This document shows, piece by piece, positions 34,567-43,188 of a stretch of 64,000 nucleotides of DNA. This DNA comes from an uncultured Lachnospiraceae bacterium (lineage in GTDB: Bacteria; Bacillota; Clostridia; Lachnospirales; Lachnospiraceae), in contig CAJTRL010000011.1 of the NCBI GenBank assembly GCA_910578715.1, positions 9,447 to 73,446 on the forward strand, given 5' to 3'. The position numbers and the translations under genes are program-made. Each line of letters starts with the position of its first letter. Position 1 is the stretch's first letter. The notes below the pieces were generated by a model. That model saw only the letters and a list, made by a program, of their open reading frames with translations, was not told where the DNA came from and did not search any database.

Positions 34567-35268
34567 ATGACGGAACAATTTGCAAGAACAGAGCTTTTAC
34601 TGGGAAAGGAAGCGATGGACAGGCTGCAAAAATCGCATGTGGCGGTCTTTGGAATCGGCGGCGTGGGCGGTTATGTTGTTGAGGCGCTGGCGCGTTCCGG
34701 CGTCGGCGGCCTGGACTTAATCGACCATGACAAGGTGAGCCTGACGAACATCAACCGACAGATTATTGCGACGCTCGACACTGTCGGAAAGGATAAGGTG
34801 GATGTGATGAAGGAGCGGATTCTCTCCATCAATCCCGATGCGGCGGTCAATGTGTCAAAATGTTTTTATCTGCCGGAGACGGCGGACCTTTTTGATTTGA
34901 GAAAGTATTCCTATGTGGTGGACGCCGTCGATACCGTGACGGCGAAAATCGAACTGATTATGCGGGCCGGGAAAGCCGGCGTGCCCATCATAAGCTGTAT
35001 GGGAACCGGGAACAAGCTGGAGCCGGCCAGGCTGGAGATAGCGGATATTTATCAGACCTCCGTGTGTCCTCTTGCAAAAGTCATGCGCAGAGAGCTGCGC
35101 AAAAGAAATGTGGAAAAGTTAAAAGTCTTATATTCTAAAGAAGAACCTGTCAAAAATTATTTATCCGTACAGGGGCGTGCCGTTCCGGGAAGCGTATCTT
35201 TTGTACCTCCGGCGGCGGGGCTCATGATTGCGTCGGAAGTTATCAGGGAAATTGTTGGGGGCTGGTGA
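34567..35268 (+). CDS. tcdA: tRNA threonylcarbamoyladenosine dehydratase TcdA
   Basis: E1-like enzyme that cyclises t6A to ct6A at tRNA position 37 using ATP. The 233 residues begin MTEQFARTELLLGKEAMDRL, then the adenylation loop VFGIGGVGGYVVEALARSGV, DLIDHDKVSLTNINRQIIAT and the cysteine-containing QTSVCPLAKVMRRELRKRN. The start at 34567 follows GAGAGGG; the ORF extends to 34495 inside ecfT. The window also encodes Sua5, which makes the precursor t6A intermediate. Confidence 0.92.
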   Translation: MTEQFARTELLLGKEAMDRLQKSHVAVFGIGGVGGYVVEALARSGVGGLDLIDHDKVSLTNINRQIIATLDTVGKDKVDVMKERILSINPDAAVNVSKCFYLPETADLFDLRKYSYVVDAVDTVTAKIELIMRAGKAGVPIISCMGTGNKLEPARLEIADIYQTSVCPLAKVMRRELRKRNVEKLKVLYSKEEPVKNYLSVQGRAVPGSVSFVPPAAGLMIASEVIREIVGGW

Positions 35269-35319
35269 GGAGGAGAGTTTGCCCTGGCAGAAAAAAACGC
35301 ATAAAATATTTATAATAGG

Positions 35320-35351
35320 AAAGCGCTGGCTGTCATAGCCGGCGCTTTTAA
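35320..35351 (+). terminator. Terminator after tcdA
   Basis: AAAGCGCTGGCT/AGCCGGCGCTTT (12 pairs with one G-U) closing a 5-nt loop, then TTA-rich tail. Confidence 0.85.
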
Positions 35352-35368
35352 AAATTTCTGAAAGCCTA

Positions 35369-35397
35369 TTAACAAAGTAGGATATTTGTGATAAGAT
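35369..35397 (+). promoter_or_regulatory. Promoter of the rrf2-iscS-iscU operon
   Basis: TTAACA (35369-35374), 17 bp, TAAGAT (35392-35397), about 85 bp before the regulator gene. Autoregulation by the Rrf2 protein is likely but no palindrome is obvious. Confidence 0.6.
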
Positions 35398-35484
35398 AGT
35401 CGTTAGAAATCATATTAAGGCGATAGGAAAACTGGAGGCCGCTATGAACGGTTTTTGCGCGGCCAGAAGGAATGGAGGATATGA

Positions 35485-35922
35485 ATGAAAATCTCAACCA
35501 AAGGAAGATATGCGCTGCGGCTGATGCTGGATTTGGCAACGTATAGCACGGACGGGCCGGTATGCCTGAAAGATGTGGCAAAAAGGCAGCAGATATCGGA
35601 CAAGTATCTGGAGCAGATTATCGCGATATTGAACAGGGCCGGGTATGTGAAGAGCATTCGGGGAGCCCAGGGCGGTTATCTTTTGAAAAAAGAGCCCGAA
35701 GAATATACGGCTGGCATGATTTTGCGGCTGACGGAGGGCGATTTGGCGCCGGTAAGCTGCGTCGGGGCGGAAAAAGAGGAATGCGGGCGTAAGTCAGGAT
35801 GCGTAACGACCCGTATCTGGCAGCGGATTAGCGATGCGGTCAACGAGGTGGTTGACAATATCACGCTGGCGGACATGCTGGCATGGCAGAAGGAGCTGGC
35901 GGATAAGGAGGAGCAGCAATGA
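35485..35922 (+). CDS. iscR: Rrf2-family (IscR-like) iron-sulfur cluster regulator
   Basis: A 145-residue winged-helix regulator: MKISTKGRYALRLMLDLATY, YLEQIIAILNRAGYVKSIRG with the basic-glycine wing GGYLLKK, and three cysteines (CVGAEKEECGRKSGC) spaced like the cluster ligands of IscR. It overlaps the cysteine desulfurase gene by 4 bp. Probably senses Fe-S status and represses this operon. CymR-type cysteine regulators share the fold but lack these cysteines. Confidence 0.9.
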   Translation: MKISTKGRYALRLMLDLATYSTDGPVCLKDVAKRQQISDKYLEQIIAILNRAGYVKSIRGAQGGYLLKKEPEEYTAGMILRLTEGDLAPVSCVGAEKEECGRKSGCVTTRIWQRISDAVNEVVDNITLADMLAWQKELADKEEQQ

Positions 35923-37097
35923 AAAAACTGATTTATCTGGATAATGCGGCGACGACACGGGTCGCGCCGGAAGCAGTTGACGCCATGATGCCATATTTTA
36001 CGGAATACTACGGGAATCCGTCCGCAATCTATTCTTTTGCGGGAGAGGCGAAACGGGCGATAGAGGAAGCGAGAAGAACACTGGCCGCCGGAATCGGCGC
36101 GAAACCGGAAGAAATCTATTTTACGGGCGGGGGGAGCGAGTCCGATAACTGGGCTTTGAAGGCTGCGGCTGAAGCATATGCCGCAAAAGGAAAACATATC
36201 ATTACGACGAAAATCGAGCATCACGCGATTCTGCATACAGCGGAATATCTGGAAAAAAACGGCTGTGAAGTAACTTATCTGGATGTGGACGAGAACGGGC
36301 TGGTAAGCCCGGGAGCGGTCCGGGCGGCGATTCGTCCGGGAACGATTTTGATTTCCGTGATGATGGCAAACAATGAAATCGGAACCGTGGAGCCGGTTCG
36401 GGAAATCGGCGCGATTGCGAAGGAACATGGTATTCTGTTTCATACGGATGCCGTCCAGACGTTCGGGCATATGCCAATCGATGTGAACGAAATGAATATC
36501 GACCTGTTGAGCGCCAGCGCACACAAGCTGAACGGGCCGAAAGGAGTCGGCCTGTTATATATCCGTCAGGGACTAAAACTCCGCGCTTTTGTGCACGGCG
36601 GCGCACAGGAGCGGCAGCGCCGGGCGGGAACGCATAATACGGCGGGAATCGTCGGATTCGGCAAAGCGGCCGAACTCGCTTTTCACAGCATGGAACAGAG
36701 AGCGGAATACGAGATGCGGCTGAGGGATTATCTTATCGGACGTATTTTGGATGAAATCCCTTATGTGAGGCTGAACGGCGACCGGACGAAGCGACTGCCG
36801 GGCAATGCGAGTTTTTGTTTCCGTTTTATTGAAGGAGAATCTCTGCTGATTCTGCTGGACCAGAACGGAATCTGCGCTTCCAGCGGTTCAGCCTGTACTT
36901 CGGGAGCGCTGGAGCCTTCTCATGTGCTGCTGGCAATCGGCCTTCCCCATGAGATTGCGCATGGTTCTCTGCGCATTAGCCTGTCCTTTCAGACGACGAA
37001 GGAAGAAGTAGATTTTGCGGTGGATAAGATAAAAGAAATTGTGGAACGGCTCAGAAATATGTCGCCGCTCTACGAAGATGCGTTGAAAAATATTTGA
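35919..37097 (+). CDS. iscS: Cysteine desulfurase (NifS/IscS family)
   Basis: PLP enzyme giving persulfide sulfur from cysteine. The 392 residues start KKLIYLDNAATTRVAPEAVD, with the PLP-contact region YFTGGGSESDNWALKAAAE and TKIEHHAILHTAEYLE, the Schiff-base lysine in SASAHKLNGPKGVGLLYI (about 206) and the mobile catalytic cysteine in SSGSACTSGALEPSHVLLAI (about 325). Translationally coupled to the Rrf2 regulator upstream and followed by IscU, giving a compact ISC set without hscA, hscB or fdx. Confidence 0.96.
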   Translation: MKKLIYLDNAATTRVAPEAVDAMMPYFTEYYGNPSAIYSFAGEAKRAIEEARRTLAAGIGAKPEEIYFTGGGSESDNWALKAAAEAYAAKGKHIITTKIEHHAILHTAEYLEKNGCEVTYLDVDENGLVSPGAVRAAIRPGTILISVMMANNEIGTVEPVREIGAIAKEHGILFHTDAVQTFGHMPIDVNEMNIDLLSASAHKLNGPKGVGLLYIRQGLKLRAFVHGGAQERQRRAGTHNTAGIVGFGKAAELAFHSMEQRAEYEMRLRDYLIGRILDEIPYVRLNGDRTKRLPGNASFCFRFIEGESLLILLDQNGICASSGSACTSGALEPSHVLLAIGLPHEIAHGSLRISLSFQTTKEEVDFAVDKIKEIVERLRNMSPLYEDALKNI

Positions 37098-37206
37098 CTT
37101 TGTCCGGCACATATTGGATTTACGCGCTTTAAGAATCGTTCAAATGTTGTGGGCCGGGCAGGCATGAATGATTATGATAAAGAAGACCGGGAGGGATAAA
37201 ACGGCT

Positions 37207-37617
37207 ATGTATAGTGAAAAAGTAATGGACCATTTTAGCAACCCCAGGAATGTCGGGGAGCTGGAGCAGCCGAGCGGCGTCGGAACTGTCGGAAACGCGA
37301 AGTGCGGTGATATTATGCGTATTTATCTGGATATCGACGATGCCGGAATTATCAGGGAGGCAAAATTTAAGACTTTTGGCTGTGGCGCGGCGATAGCCAC
37401 GAGCAGCATGGCGACGGAACTCGTGAAAGGAAAAACGGTCGAAGAGGCGTTACAAGTGACGAATAAGGCGGTGATGGAGGCGCTGGACGGTCTGCCTCCG
37501 GCGAAAGTGCACTGCTCCCTTCTTGCCGAAGAAGCGATTCATGCGGCGCTGTGGGATTATGCCGAAAAAAACGGGATTCGGATTGAGGGGCTCAAAAAAC
37601 CGGAGGCAGACGTTTGA
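37207..37617 (+). CDS. iscU: IscU/NifU-type Fe-S scaffold protein
   Basis: Scaffold on which the [2Fe-2S]/[4Fe-4S] cluster is assembled. The 136 residues start MYSEKVMDHFSNPRNVGELE and carry the three ligand cysteines: NAKCGDIMRIYLD, KTFGCGAAIATSS and PAKVHCSLLAEEAI. The ATG at 37207 is chosen because the family starts here; the frame runs back to 37168. Its last 26 bp overlap the 3' end of the convergent AraC-type gene. Confidence 0.93.
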   Translation: MYSEKVMDHFSNPRNVGELEQPSGVGTVGNAKCGDIMRIYLDIDDAGIIREAKFKTFGCGAAIATSSMATELVKGKTVEEALQVTNKAVMEALDGLPPAKVHCSLLAEEAIHAALWDYAEKNGIRIEGLKKPEADV

Positions 37618-38443
37618 TTCTGGATGGCGGCACATCATATTTTTTCTTAAAAAGTTTGCTGAAATGGTAGGCGTCGTCGTAGCCTACTCTGGAAGCAACT
37701 TCCTGTATGCTCGTATAATTCCCGCTTTCCAGTATTTCTCTGGCGTGTTCGAGGCGGATATCAATCAGATACCGAATCGGTGTGTCGCCCGTTTCACTCT
37801 TGAAGATTCTGGATATATAAAAGGGGCTTAAATACATGTTTTCCGCAATCTGGTCCAGCGATATTTTCTCCGCATAATGCTCTGAAAAAAAGTTGATTAT
37901 CTGCTCCACCACATATTTTTTGCCGGCTGACTCAAACTCACAGCCTTTATACTGTGTTAAAGGCGCGGTCTGTTCCCGGATAATCAGCAGAAGCAGCTGA
38001 ATCAGATAGGAACGGAGCATGTAATACCGGCCCTGTCTCAAAACTTCGTTTTCCGCCTCCATGCCCGAAACAATGCGAAACAGCTTTTGCCGGAAGTCCC
38101 CGGATGAATGCAGAATGGGACTGCCGGAAATGTCAAATCGGTTTGGGGCCATTTCACGGAAAAGCACATCGGTAAAGCCGACAAAAAATTCTATTGTCGG
38201 TTTTCCGTTACCATCCGTGAGCGCCTGATGGTGCACACCGGGATTCAGGATAAGCAGGTCTCCTTCTTCTACGCAATAGATGGTATCATCAATTTTATAT
38301 CTGCCTTTTCCGGAGAGGATAAAAGCGATTTCGATATGGTCGTGGCTGTGATATCTTTGCTCGTCGCAAAGCCGTGTTCCTTTCCAGGTAAACAAAAAGG
38401 TAGGATTCAGCTCGTCGCCGACAATTTCTTTTCTGTCTGTCAT
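37592..38443 (-). CDS. AraC-family regulator with cupin sensor domain
   Basis: A 283-residue regulator. The N-terminal cupin barrel (RYHSHDHIEIAFILSGKGRY, EEGDLLILNPGVHHQAL) is followed by a helical linker and the two helix-turn-helix units of the AraC domain (ISLDQIAENMYLSPFYISRI and TSIQEVASRVGYDDAYHFSK, ending LFKKKYDVPPSRIKR). The divergent two-gene ABC exporter across a 396-bp spacer is the obvious target. A minus-strand promoter TTACTT, 16 bp, TACAAT lies at 38493-38520. The ligand is not predictable; sugars or antibiotics are typical for this architecture. Confidence 0.9.
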   Translation of the reverse strand: MTDRKEIVGDELNPTFLFTWKGTRLCDEQRYHSHDHIEIAFILSGKGRYKIDDTIYCVEEGDLLILNPGVHHQALTDGNGKPTIEFFVGFTDVLFREMAPNRFDISGSPILHSSGDFRQKLFRIVSGMEAENEVLRQGRYYMLRSYLIQLLLLIIREQTAPLTQYKGCEFESAGKKYVVEQIINFFSEHYAEKISLDQIAENMYLSPFYISRIFKSETGDTPIRYLIDIRLEHAREILESGNYTSIQEVASRVGYDDAYHFSKLFKKKYDVPPSRIKRLPPVF

Positions 38444-38492
38444 GTTGTGTACACCTCTTTATGTGCATGGAACACATATGTTTGTCGTTTTC

Positions 38493-38520
38493 ATTGTACT
38501 GAATATTTCCGCAAAAGTAA
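38493..38520 (-). promoter_or_regulatory. Promoter of the AraC-type gene
   Basis: Minus strand TTACTT (38515-38520), 16 bp, TACAAT (38493-38498). The palindrome ACATATGT lies at 38473-38480 in the leader. Confidence 0.5.
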
Positions 38521-38522
38521 AA

Positions 38523-38760
38523 TACAAAATGTACCGTGAACCAGAAACCGCCAGGAGGAAAGGCGCGGGGCCGGGGCATGTGTATGTTCCTTTGAGGCAC
38601 GCTTGCGCTCCACGAAAAGCAGCAGCGGTACTAAGTTCAAAAGTTGCAAAGCAACTTTTTCACTAAGTACCGGCTTCCTTTACAGGGCCTCGGCCGGAAC
38701 ATACACATGCCCCGGCCCCGCGCCTTTCCTCCTGGCGGTTCCTGGTCTGCGGTACAAAAT
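38523..38760. mobile_element. MITE-like palindromic element
   Basis: Two 60-bp arms (38531-38590 and 38696-38755) are inverted copies; the inner 43 bp are perfect and the outer 17 differ at four places. The spacer holds nested pairs GGTACT/AGTACC and AAAAGTTGC-AAA-GCAACTTTT. The eight bases TACAAAAT occur in the same orientation immediately outside the left arm (38523-38530) and at the right end (38753-38760), as a target-site duplication would. GC-rich arms contrast with the AT-rich spacer around. No transposase gene is inside, so any movement would be in trans. It sits between the AraC-type regulator and its likely target exporter. Confidence 0.7.
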
Positions 38761-38839
38761 TATACAGGAAGGCCGCAAGATACTACATTTCTTTTTCGGA
38801 ACAGAATCGTATACTGAAACTAAATAAGGAGGCGTAACC

Positions 38840-40600
38840 ATGACGGCGAATAAGTGGTTTTTTTCTTTTTTGAAAAAATACAAATGGATGATGGGGGCGG
38901 CGCTGTGCCTGACAACTCTGATAGCGGCGCTTGCAATCGTAAATCCTTATATTTCCGGGCTGATTGTGGATGATGTCATCATCGGGGGAGAGTATGCGCT
39001 TTTGCCCAGGCTCATTGCCGCACTGCTTCTGGTTACCGGAATACGGGGCGTTCTGCGTTTTTTCTATCAGGTTATTTTCGAGACCTGTTCCCAGGGCGTT
39101 TTATATGAAATGCGGGATAAAGTATACCGGAAGCTGCTTCAGGAAGACTTCGCTTTTTATAATAAGAAACGGACAGGAGATTTGATGTCAAGACAGACGG
39201 GTGACATGGATGCAATCCGGCATTTCGTAGCGTATGTTATTTATAGCCTGTATGAAAATACGCTGCTCTTTCTGTTCGCGTTGTTTATGATTTTTACGGT
39301 AAATGTGAAGCTGGCCCTTTGCATGCTTGCGGTGCTCCCATTTACGGGGCTTACGACTTATTTACAGTCCAAAGCGGTGCGTCCGGCCTTTCAGCGGAAC
39401 CGGAACTGTTTTTCGTCCCTGAATGCTTTTGTACAGGAAAATATCAGCGGAAACCGCGTGGTAAGGGCTTTTGCAAAAGAGGATTTTGAAATCAGCAAAT
39501 TTAATAAGGAAAACGATGCCTTTCGGGCGTCGCAGCTGGATGCTTCCAAAATCTGGAAAAAGTATCTGCCTGTTTTTGAGATACTTTCCCATCTGCTGAC
39601 AATTATCCTGATGCTGTATGGCGGATATATGGTCATCATGGGGGAAATAACGATGGGAAATCTGGTAACGGTGAACGGGTATCTGTGGATGCTGACCGTG
39701 CCTTTGCGTATGGCAGGCTGGTGGGTGAACGATATCCAGCGCTTTACGACTTCCGTGGAAAAAATTTATGCCACTTATATAGAAGAGCCCAAAGTGCGGA
39801 CGCCCCGGAAAGGAATCGGGAGAAAGCATTTTGACGGCCGGGTGGAGTTTCGGAATGTTTCCTATCGTGCGGACGATGAGGAAATTGTGCATAACATCGA
39901 TTTTACGGCGGCGCCCGGTCAGACAATCGGCATTATCGGCTCTACCGGAGCGGGAAAGTCCACGATTATGAATCTTTTGTGCCGGTTTTATGATACGACG
40001 GGCGGGGAGGTGCTGGTGGACGGCATCAATGTGAAAGAGCTGGATTTATACGAGCTGCGGGACAATATCGGGATGGCGATGCAGGATGTTTTTCTTTTTT
40101 CCGATACGATTGAAGGAAATATTGCCTATGCGAGGCCGGACTGCTCTTTTGAAGAGGTAAAAAGGGCAGCGGTGATGGCGGACGCAAACCACTTCATTCA
40201 ATCTCTGCCGGAGGGCTATGATACGATTGTGGGAGAGCGGGGCGTTGGGCTTTCGGGCGGCCAGAAGCAGAGAATTTCCCTGGCGAGGGCGCTTTTAAAG
40301 GACCCGGCAATTCTGATTCTGGACGATACCACGTCCGCCGTGGATATGGAAACGGAAAGCTACATACAGGAACAGTTAAAGAAAATCGAAAAGAATTGTA
40401 CCATTTTTATCATTGCTTACCGTATTTCCTCCATCCGGGACTGCGACCAGATTCTTGTCATGAACAACGGACGGATTATTGAGCGGGGCACACATGATGA
40501 ACTGGTGGCGATGAACGGTTATTATGCGGCGGCATTCAGAAACCAATATGGAGAAATTCCCGAAGAGGTGAAGAAAGGGTTGCGCTATGGCACGGAATAG
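38840..40600 (+). CDS. ABC exporter half-transporter, degenerate ATP site
   Basis: A 586-residue exporter with six N-terminal membrane helices (first MMGAALCLTTLIAALAIVNP) and an ABC domain: Walker A GSTGAGKST, signature LSGGQKQRISLARALL. Two catalytic residues are altered: the Walker B glutamate is aspartate (ILILDDTTSAVD) and the switch histidine is tyrosine (IFIIAYRISSI). That is the pattern of the non-catalytic partner in heterodimeric exporters such as BmrCD or LmrCD. It overlaps its partner by 14 bp. A TATACT -10 box lies at 38810-38815, with AAGGAGG before the ATG. Substrate unknown; drugs, lipids or peptides are possible. Confidence 0.93.
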   Translation: MTANKWFFSFLKKYKWMMGAALCLTTLIAALAIVNPYISGLIVDDVIIGGEYALLPRLIAALLLVTGIRGVLRFFYQVIFETCSQGVLYEMRDKVYRKLLQEDFAFYNKKRTGDLMSRQTGDMDAIRHFVAYVIYSLYENTLLFLFALFMIFTVNVKLALCMLAVLPFTGLTTYLQSKAVRPAFQRNRNCFSSLNAFVQENISGNRVVRAFAKEDFEISKFNKENDAFRASQLDASKIWKKYLPVFEILSHLLTIILMLYGGYMVIMGEITMGNLVTVNGYLWMLTVPLRMAGWWVNDIQRFTTSVEKIYATYIEEPKVRTPRKGIGRKHFDGRVEFRNVSYRADDEEIVHNIDFTAAPGQTIGIIGSTGAGKSTIMNLLCRFYDTTGGEVLVDGINVKELDLYELRDNIGMAMQDVFLFSDTIEGNIAYARPDCSFEEVKRAAVMADANHFIQSLPEGYDTIVGERGVGLSGGQKQRISLARALLKDPAILILDDTTSAVDMETESYIQEQLKKIEKNCTIFIIAYRISSIRDCDQILVMNNGRIIERGTHDELVAMNGYYAAAFRNQYGEIPEEVKKGLRYGTE

Positions 40601-42389
40601 ATATGATGTGGATGAAATACTGGAAGACCATTTTGATTTTGGGCAGCTGAAACGTCTCGGAAATTATATGCTGCCTTATAAAAAGCGGATGGGAGCGGTT
40701 ATTTTTGTCATGCTCTCCGCATCGGGGCTTACGATGCTGATTCCGCAGTTTTTTATGAAGGTGCTGGACGAGTGCATTCCGGCAAAAGACATGAAAGCAA
40801 TCGGCATGTACTGCATCCTGACGTTTGTAATTGCCCTGTATTCTGCACTGAGTCTGCGCTATAAAATCAGGGTGACGAATGAAATCGGGCAGAATATTAT
40901 CCATCAGCTGCGCTCGGATATTTTCGGACATTTACAGGAACTGCCTTTTTCCTACTACGATGACAGACCGCACGGGAAAATCCAGGTACGGGTGGTGAAC
41001 TATGTCAACAGCCTGAGCGATTTGCTTTCCAACGGCATTATCAATACGATTACGGATTTGTGCAATCTGATTTTTATTCTGGTGTTCATGCTGTTAATTA
41101 ACGTGCGGCTGACGCTTGTCTGTCTGTGCGGCCTTCCGGTGCTTGTTGCCGTTGTGGTGCTGATTAAGAAAAAGCAGCGCCGGGCCTGGCAGATTCAGAG
41201 CAATAAGCAGTCGAATCTGAACGCCTATATTGCGGAAAGCATCAATGGCATCCGGGTGACGCAGTCGTTCACGAGAGAAAAGAAAAATTCGGATATTTTC
41301 AATTACCTGAGCGGAAGCTATCGTCAGGCATGGATGCGCGCCGTAAAGTTTAATTTTCTGATGGGGCCGAGCGTGGATATTATTTCCGCAGTCACAACCT
41401 CGTTTGTGTATGTCATCGGCATCCATTACATGCTGGACGGCGGAAAAAGCGGCATTACAGTGGGCGTGCTGACTGCGTTTACCGCCTATATCAGCCGGTT
41501 CTGGAACCCCATCAATACGCTGGCGAGTTTTTACAATTCGCTGCTGACGGCGATTTCCTATCTGGAACGTATTTTTGAGACGATTGACGAGGAAGTGCTT
41601 GTAAAAGATGCGCCGGATGCGGCGCCGATGCCGGAAATTGTCGGCAAGGTGGAGTTCCGGGACGTTGTTTTCAGCTATGAGGAAGGACACAGGATTCTGA
41701 ACCGGGTCAATTTTACGGCGCCTCCCGGCGCGTCGTTTGCTATTGTCGGGCCGACCGGGGCGGGAAAGACGACCATCGTCAATCTGCTCAGCCGTTTTTA
41801 TAATGTGGATTCCGGGCAGATTCTCATCGACGATGTGGATATTTCCAAAGTGACGATTCGCTCTCTGCGGGAGCAGATGGGCGTTATGATGCAGGACAGT
41901 TTTGTTTTTTCCGGCACCATAATGGATAACATACGTTATGGAAATATGGATGCTTCGGATGAGGAGGTCATCCGTGCGGCCAAAACCGTCTGCGCCCATG
42001 ATTTTATTATGAAAATGGAAAACGGTTACAATACGGAGGTAAACGAGCGGGGAAGCCGCCTGTCCGCCGGGCAGCGTCAGCTGATTTCCTTTGCGAGAGC
42101 GCTTCTTGCAGACCCCCAAATACTGATTCTGGACGAAGCGACTTCCAGCATCGACACGGAGACGGAGCTAATCTTGCAAAAAGGATTACAGGAGCTTTTG
42201 AAAGGCCGGACGTCTTTCATCATTGCGCACAGACTTTCCACGATTCAGAACGCGGACTGCATCATGTATGTTGACAAAGGCGATATTCTGGAGAGAGGGA
42301 CGCATGAGGAGCTTCTGGCAGAAAAAGGAGAATATTACAGACTGTATATGTCCCAGTTCGATTTCCTGAAAACCGCAAAAGTCTGTTAA
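40587..42389 (+). CDS. ABC exporter half-transporter, canonical ATP site
   Basis: Partner of the preceding gene, 600 residues, six membrane helices (YKKRMGAVIFVMLSASGLTM onward) and a complete ABC domain: Walker A GPTGAGKTT, signature LSAGQRQLISFARAL, Walker B ILILDEATSSIDTETE with the catalytic Glu, and IIAHRLST with the switch His. Together the two form one degenerate and one consensus ATP site. The shared overlap means coupled translation and a 1:1 complex. Confidence 0.94.
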   Translation: MARNRYDVDEILEDHFDFGQLKRLGNYMLPYKKRMGAVIFVMLSASGLTMLIPQFFMKVLDECIPAKDMKAIGMYCILTFVIALYSALSLRYKIRVTNEIGQNIIHQLRSDIFGHLQELPFSYYDDRPHGKIQVRVVNYVNSLSDLLSNGIINTITDLCNLIFILVFMLLINVRLTLVCLCGLPVLVAVVVLIKKKQRRAWQIQSNKQSNLNAYIAESINGIRVTQSFTREKKNSDIFNYLSGSYRQAWMRAVKFNFLMGPSVDIISAVTTSFVYVIGIHYMLDGGKSGITVGVLTAFTAYISRFWNPINTLASFYNSLLTAISYLERIFETIDEEVLVKDAPDAAPMPEIVGKVEFRDVVFSYEEGHRILNRVNFTAPPGASFAIVGPTGAGKTTIVNLLSRFYNVDSGQILIDDVDISKVTIRSLREQMGVMMQDSFVFSGTIMDNIRYGNMDASDEEVIRAAKTVCAHDFIMKMENGYNTEVNERGSRLSAGQRQLISFARALLADPQILILDEATSSIDTETELILQKGLQELLKGRTSFIIAHRLSTIQNADCIMYVDKGDILERGTHEELLAEKGEYYRLYMSQFDFLKTAKVC

Positions 42390-42402
42390 AGAATGATATT
42401 TT

Positions 42403-42448
42403 GCTCATTTCCCGCATAGAGTATAACAACATCGTATGCGGGAATGAG
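42403..42448 (+). promoter_or_regulatory. Inverted repeat covering the amidase ribosome site
   Basis: CTCATTTCCCGCATA (near 42404-42418) pairs with TATGCGGGAATGAG (42434-42447), 14 bp with a single bulged A. The right arm contains the only purine-rich ribosome-binding stretch before the ATG at 42452, so the folded mRNA would hide it. No T run follows, arguing against a terminator for the ABC operon. Confidence 0.55.
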
Positions 42449-42451
42449 CGG

Positions 42452-43165
42452 ATGAAAAGAGAAGAAAATCTGAAATTGGCAATCAGAATCATGACGGCGC
42501 TTGTAGGTATTGCGGCCGTCTATTTTGTGTTATACGGAAGAAGTGAGCAGGCTTCTTCCGACAAAGTTAAGCAGGGAAAAGAAAAGCCCTGTGTGGTGAT
42601 TGATGCGGGACACGGGGGCGCGGACCCGGGCAAGGTAGGCATTAACGGTGCGCTGGAAAAAGATATTAATCTGGAAATTGCGGAAAAATTAAAGATGTTT
42701 CTGGAACAGGAAGATATCGAAGTCATTCTGACGCGGGATTCCGACAGCGGGCTGTACGATGAAAACGCGACCAACAAAAAAGTACAGGACATGAAAAGAC
42801 GGGTTGAAATCATAGAAACAAATCATCCGGTTCTGACGGTCAGCATTCATCAGAACAGTTACCACGAAGAATATGTGCATGGGGCGCAGACATTTTACTA
42901 TGCGACCAGCGAACAGAGTAAAATACTTGCAGAAAAAATACAACTGTTATTATTAGACGAAATTGACGATGACAATACCCGGCTGGCAAAAAGCAACGAT
43001 AGTTATTATTTGCTCAAAAAAACATCCACGCCAATCGTAATCGTGGAATGCGGATTCCTTTCCAATAGCGAAGAAGCAAAAAAACTGACATCGGAAGAAT
43101 ACCAGGAAAAGATGGCCTGGGCAATCCACCTGGGCATTCTGCAATATATTAATAGTCAGAAATAA
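42452..43165 (+). CDS. cwlD: N-acetylmuramoyl-L-alanine amidase (CwlD-like Amidase_3)
   Basis: Zinc amidase cutting the muramyl-alanine bond. The 237 residues have an N-terminal membrane anchor (LAIRIMTALVGIAAVYFVLY) and an Amidase_3 domain: VIDAGHGGADPGKVG (first His), INLEIAEKLKMFLEQ with the Glu ligand, LTVSIHQNSYHEEYVHGAQT (second His) and the catalytic Glu in IVIVECGFLSNSEEAKKL. Size and architecture match CwlD, which makes muramic-delta-lactam in spore cortex; a vegetative wall role is possible. The TTG at 42401 is in frame but the ATG fits the anchor better. Confidence 0.88.
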   Translation: MKREENLKLAIRIMTALVGIAAVYFVLYGRSEQASSDKVKQGKEKPCVVIDAGHGGADPGKVGINGALEKDINLEIAEKLKMFLEQEDIEVILTRDSDSGLYDENATNKKVQDMKRRVEIIETNHPVLTVSIHQNSYHEEYVHGAQTFYYATSEQSKILAEKIQLLLLDEIDDDNTRLAKSNDSYYLLKKTSTPIVIVECGFLSNSEEAKKLTSEEYQEKMAWAIHLGILQYINSQK

Positions 43166-43188
43166 AAATTTATGTTATAATGTACCCA

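Noticed and set aside
38442..38883. Short ORFs within and beside the palindromic element
   Set aside because: They read through inverted repeats and give matching peptides on both strands, as expected from the palindrome rather than from genes.
41094..42119. A 341-codon minus-strand frame inside the second ABC exporter gene
   Set aside because: Shadow of the coding strand; arginine- and histidine-rich with no domain, while the plus frame has every ABC motif.
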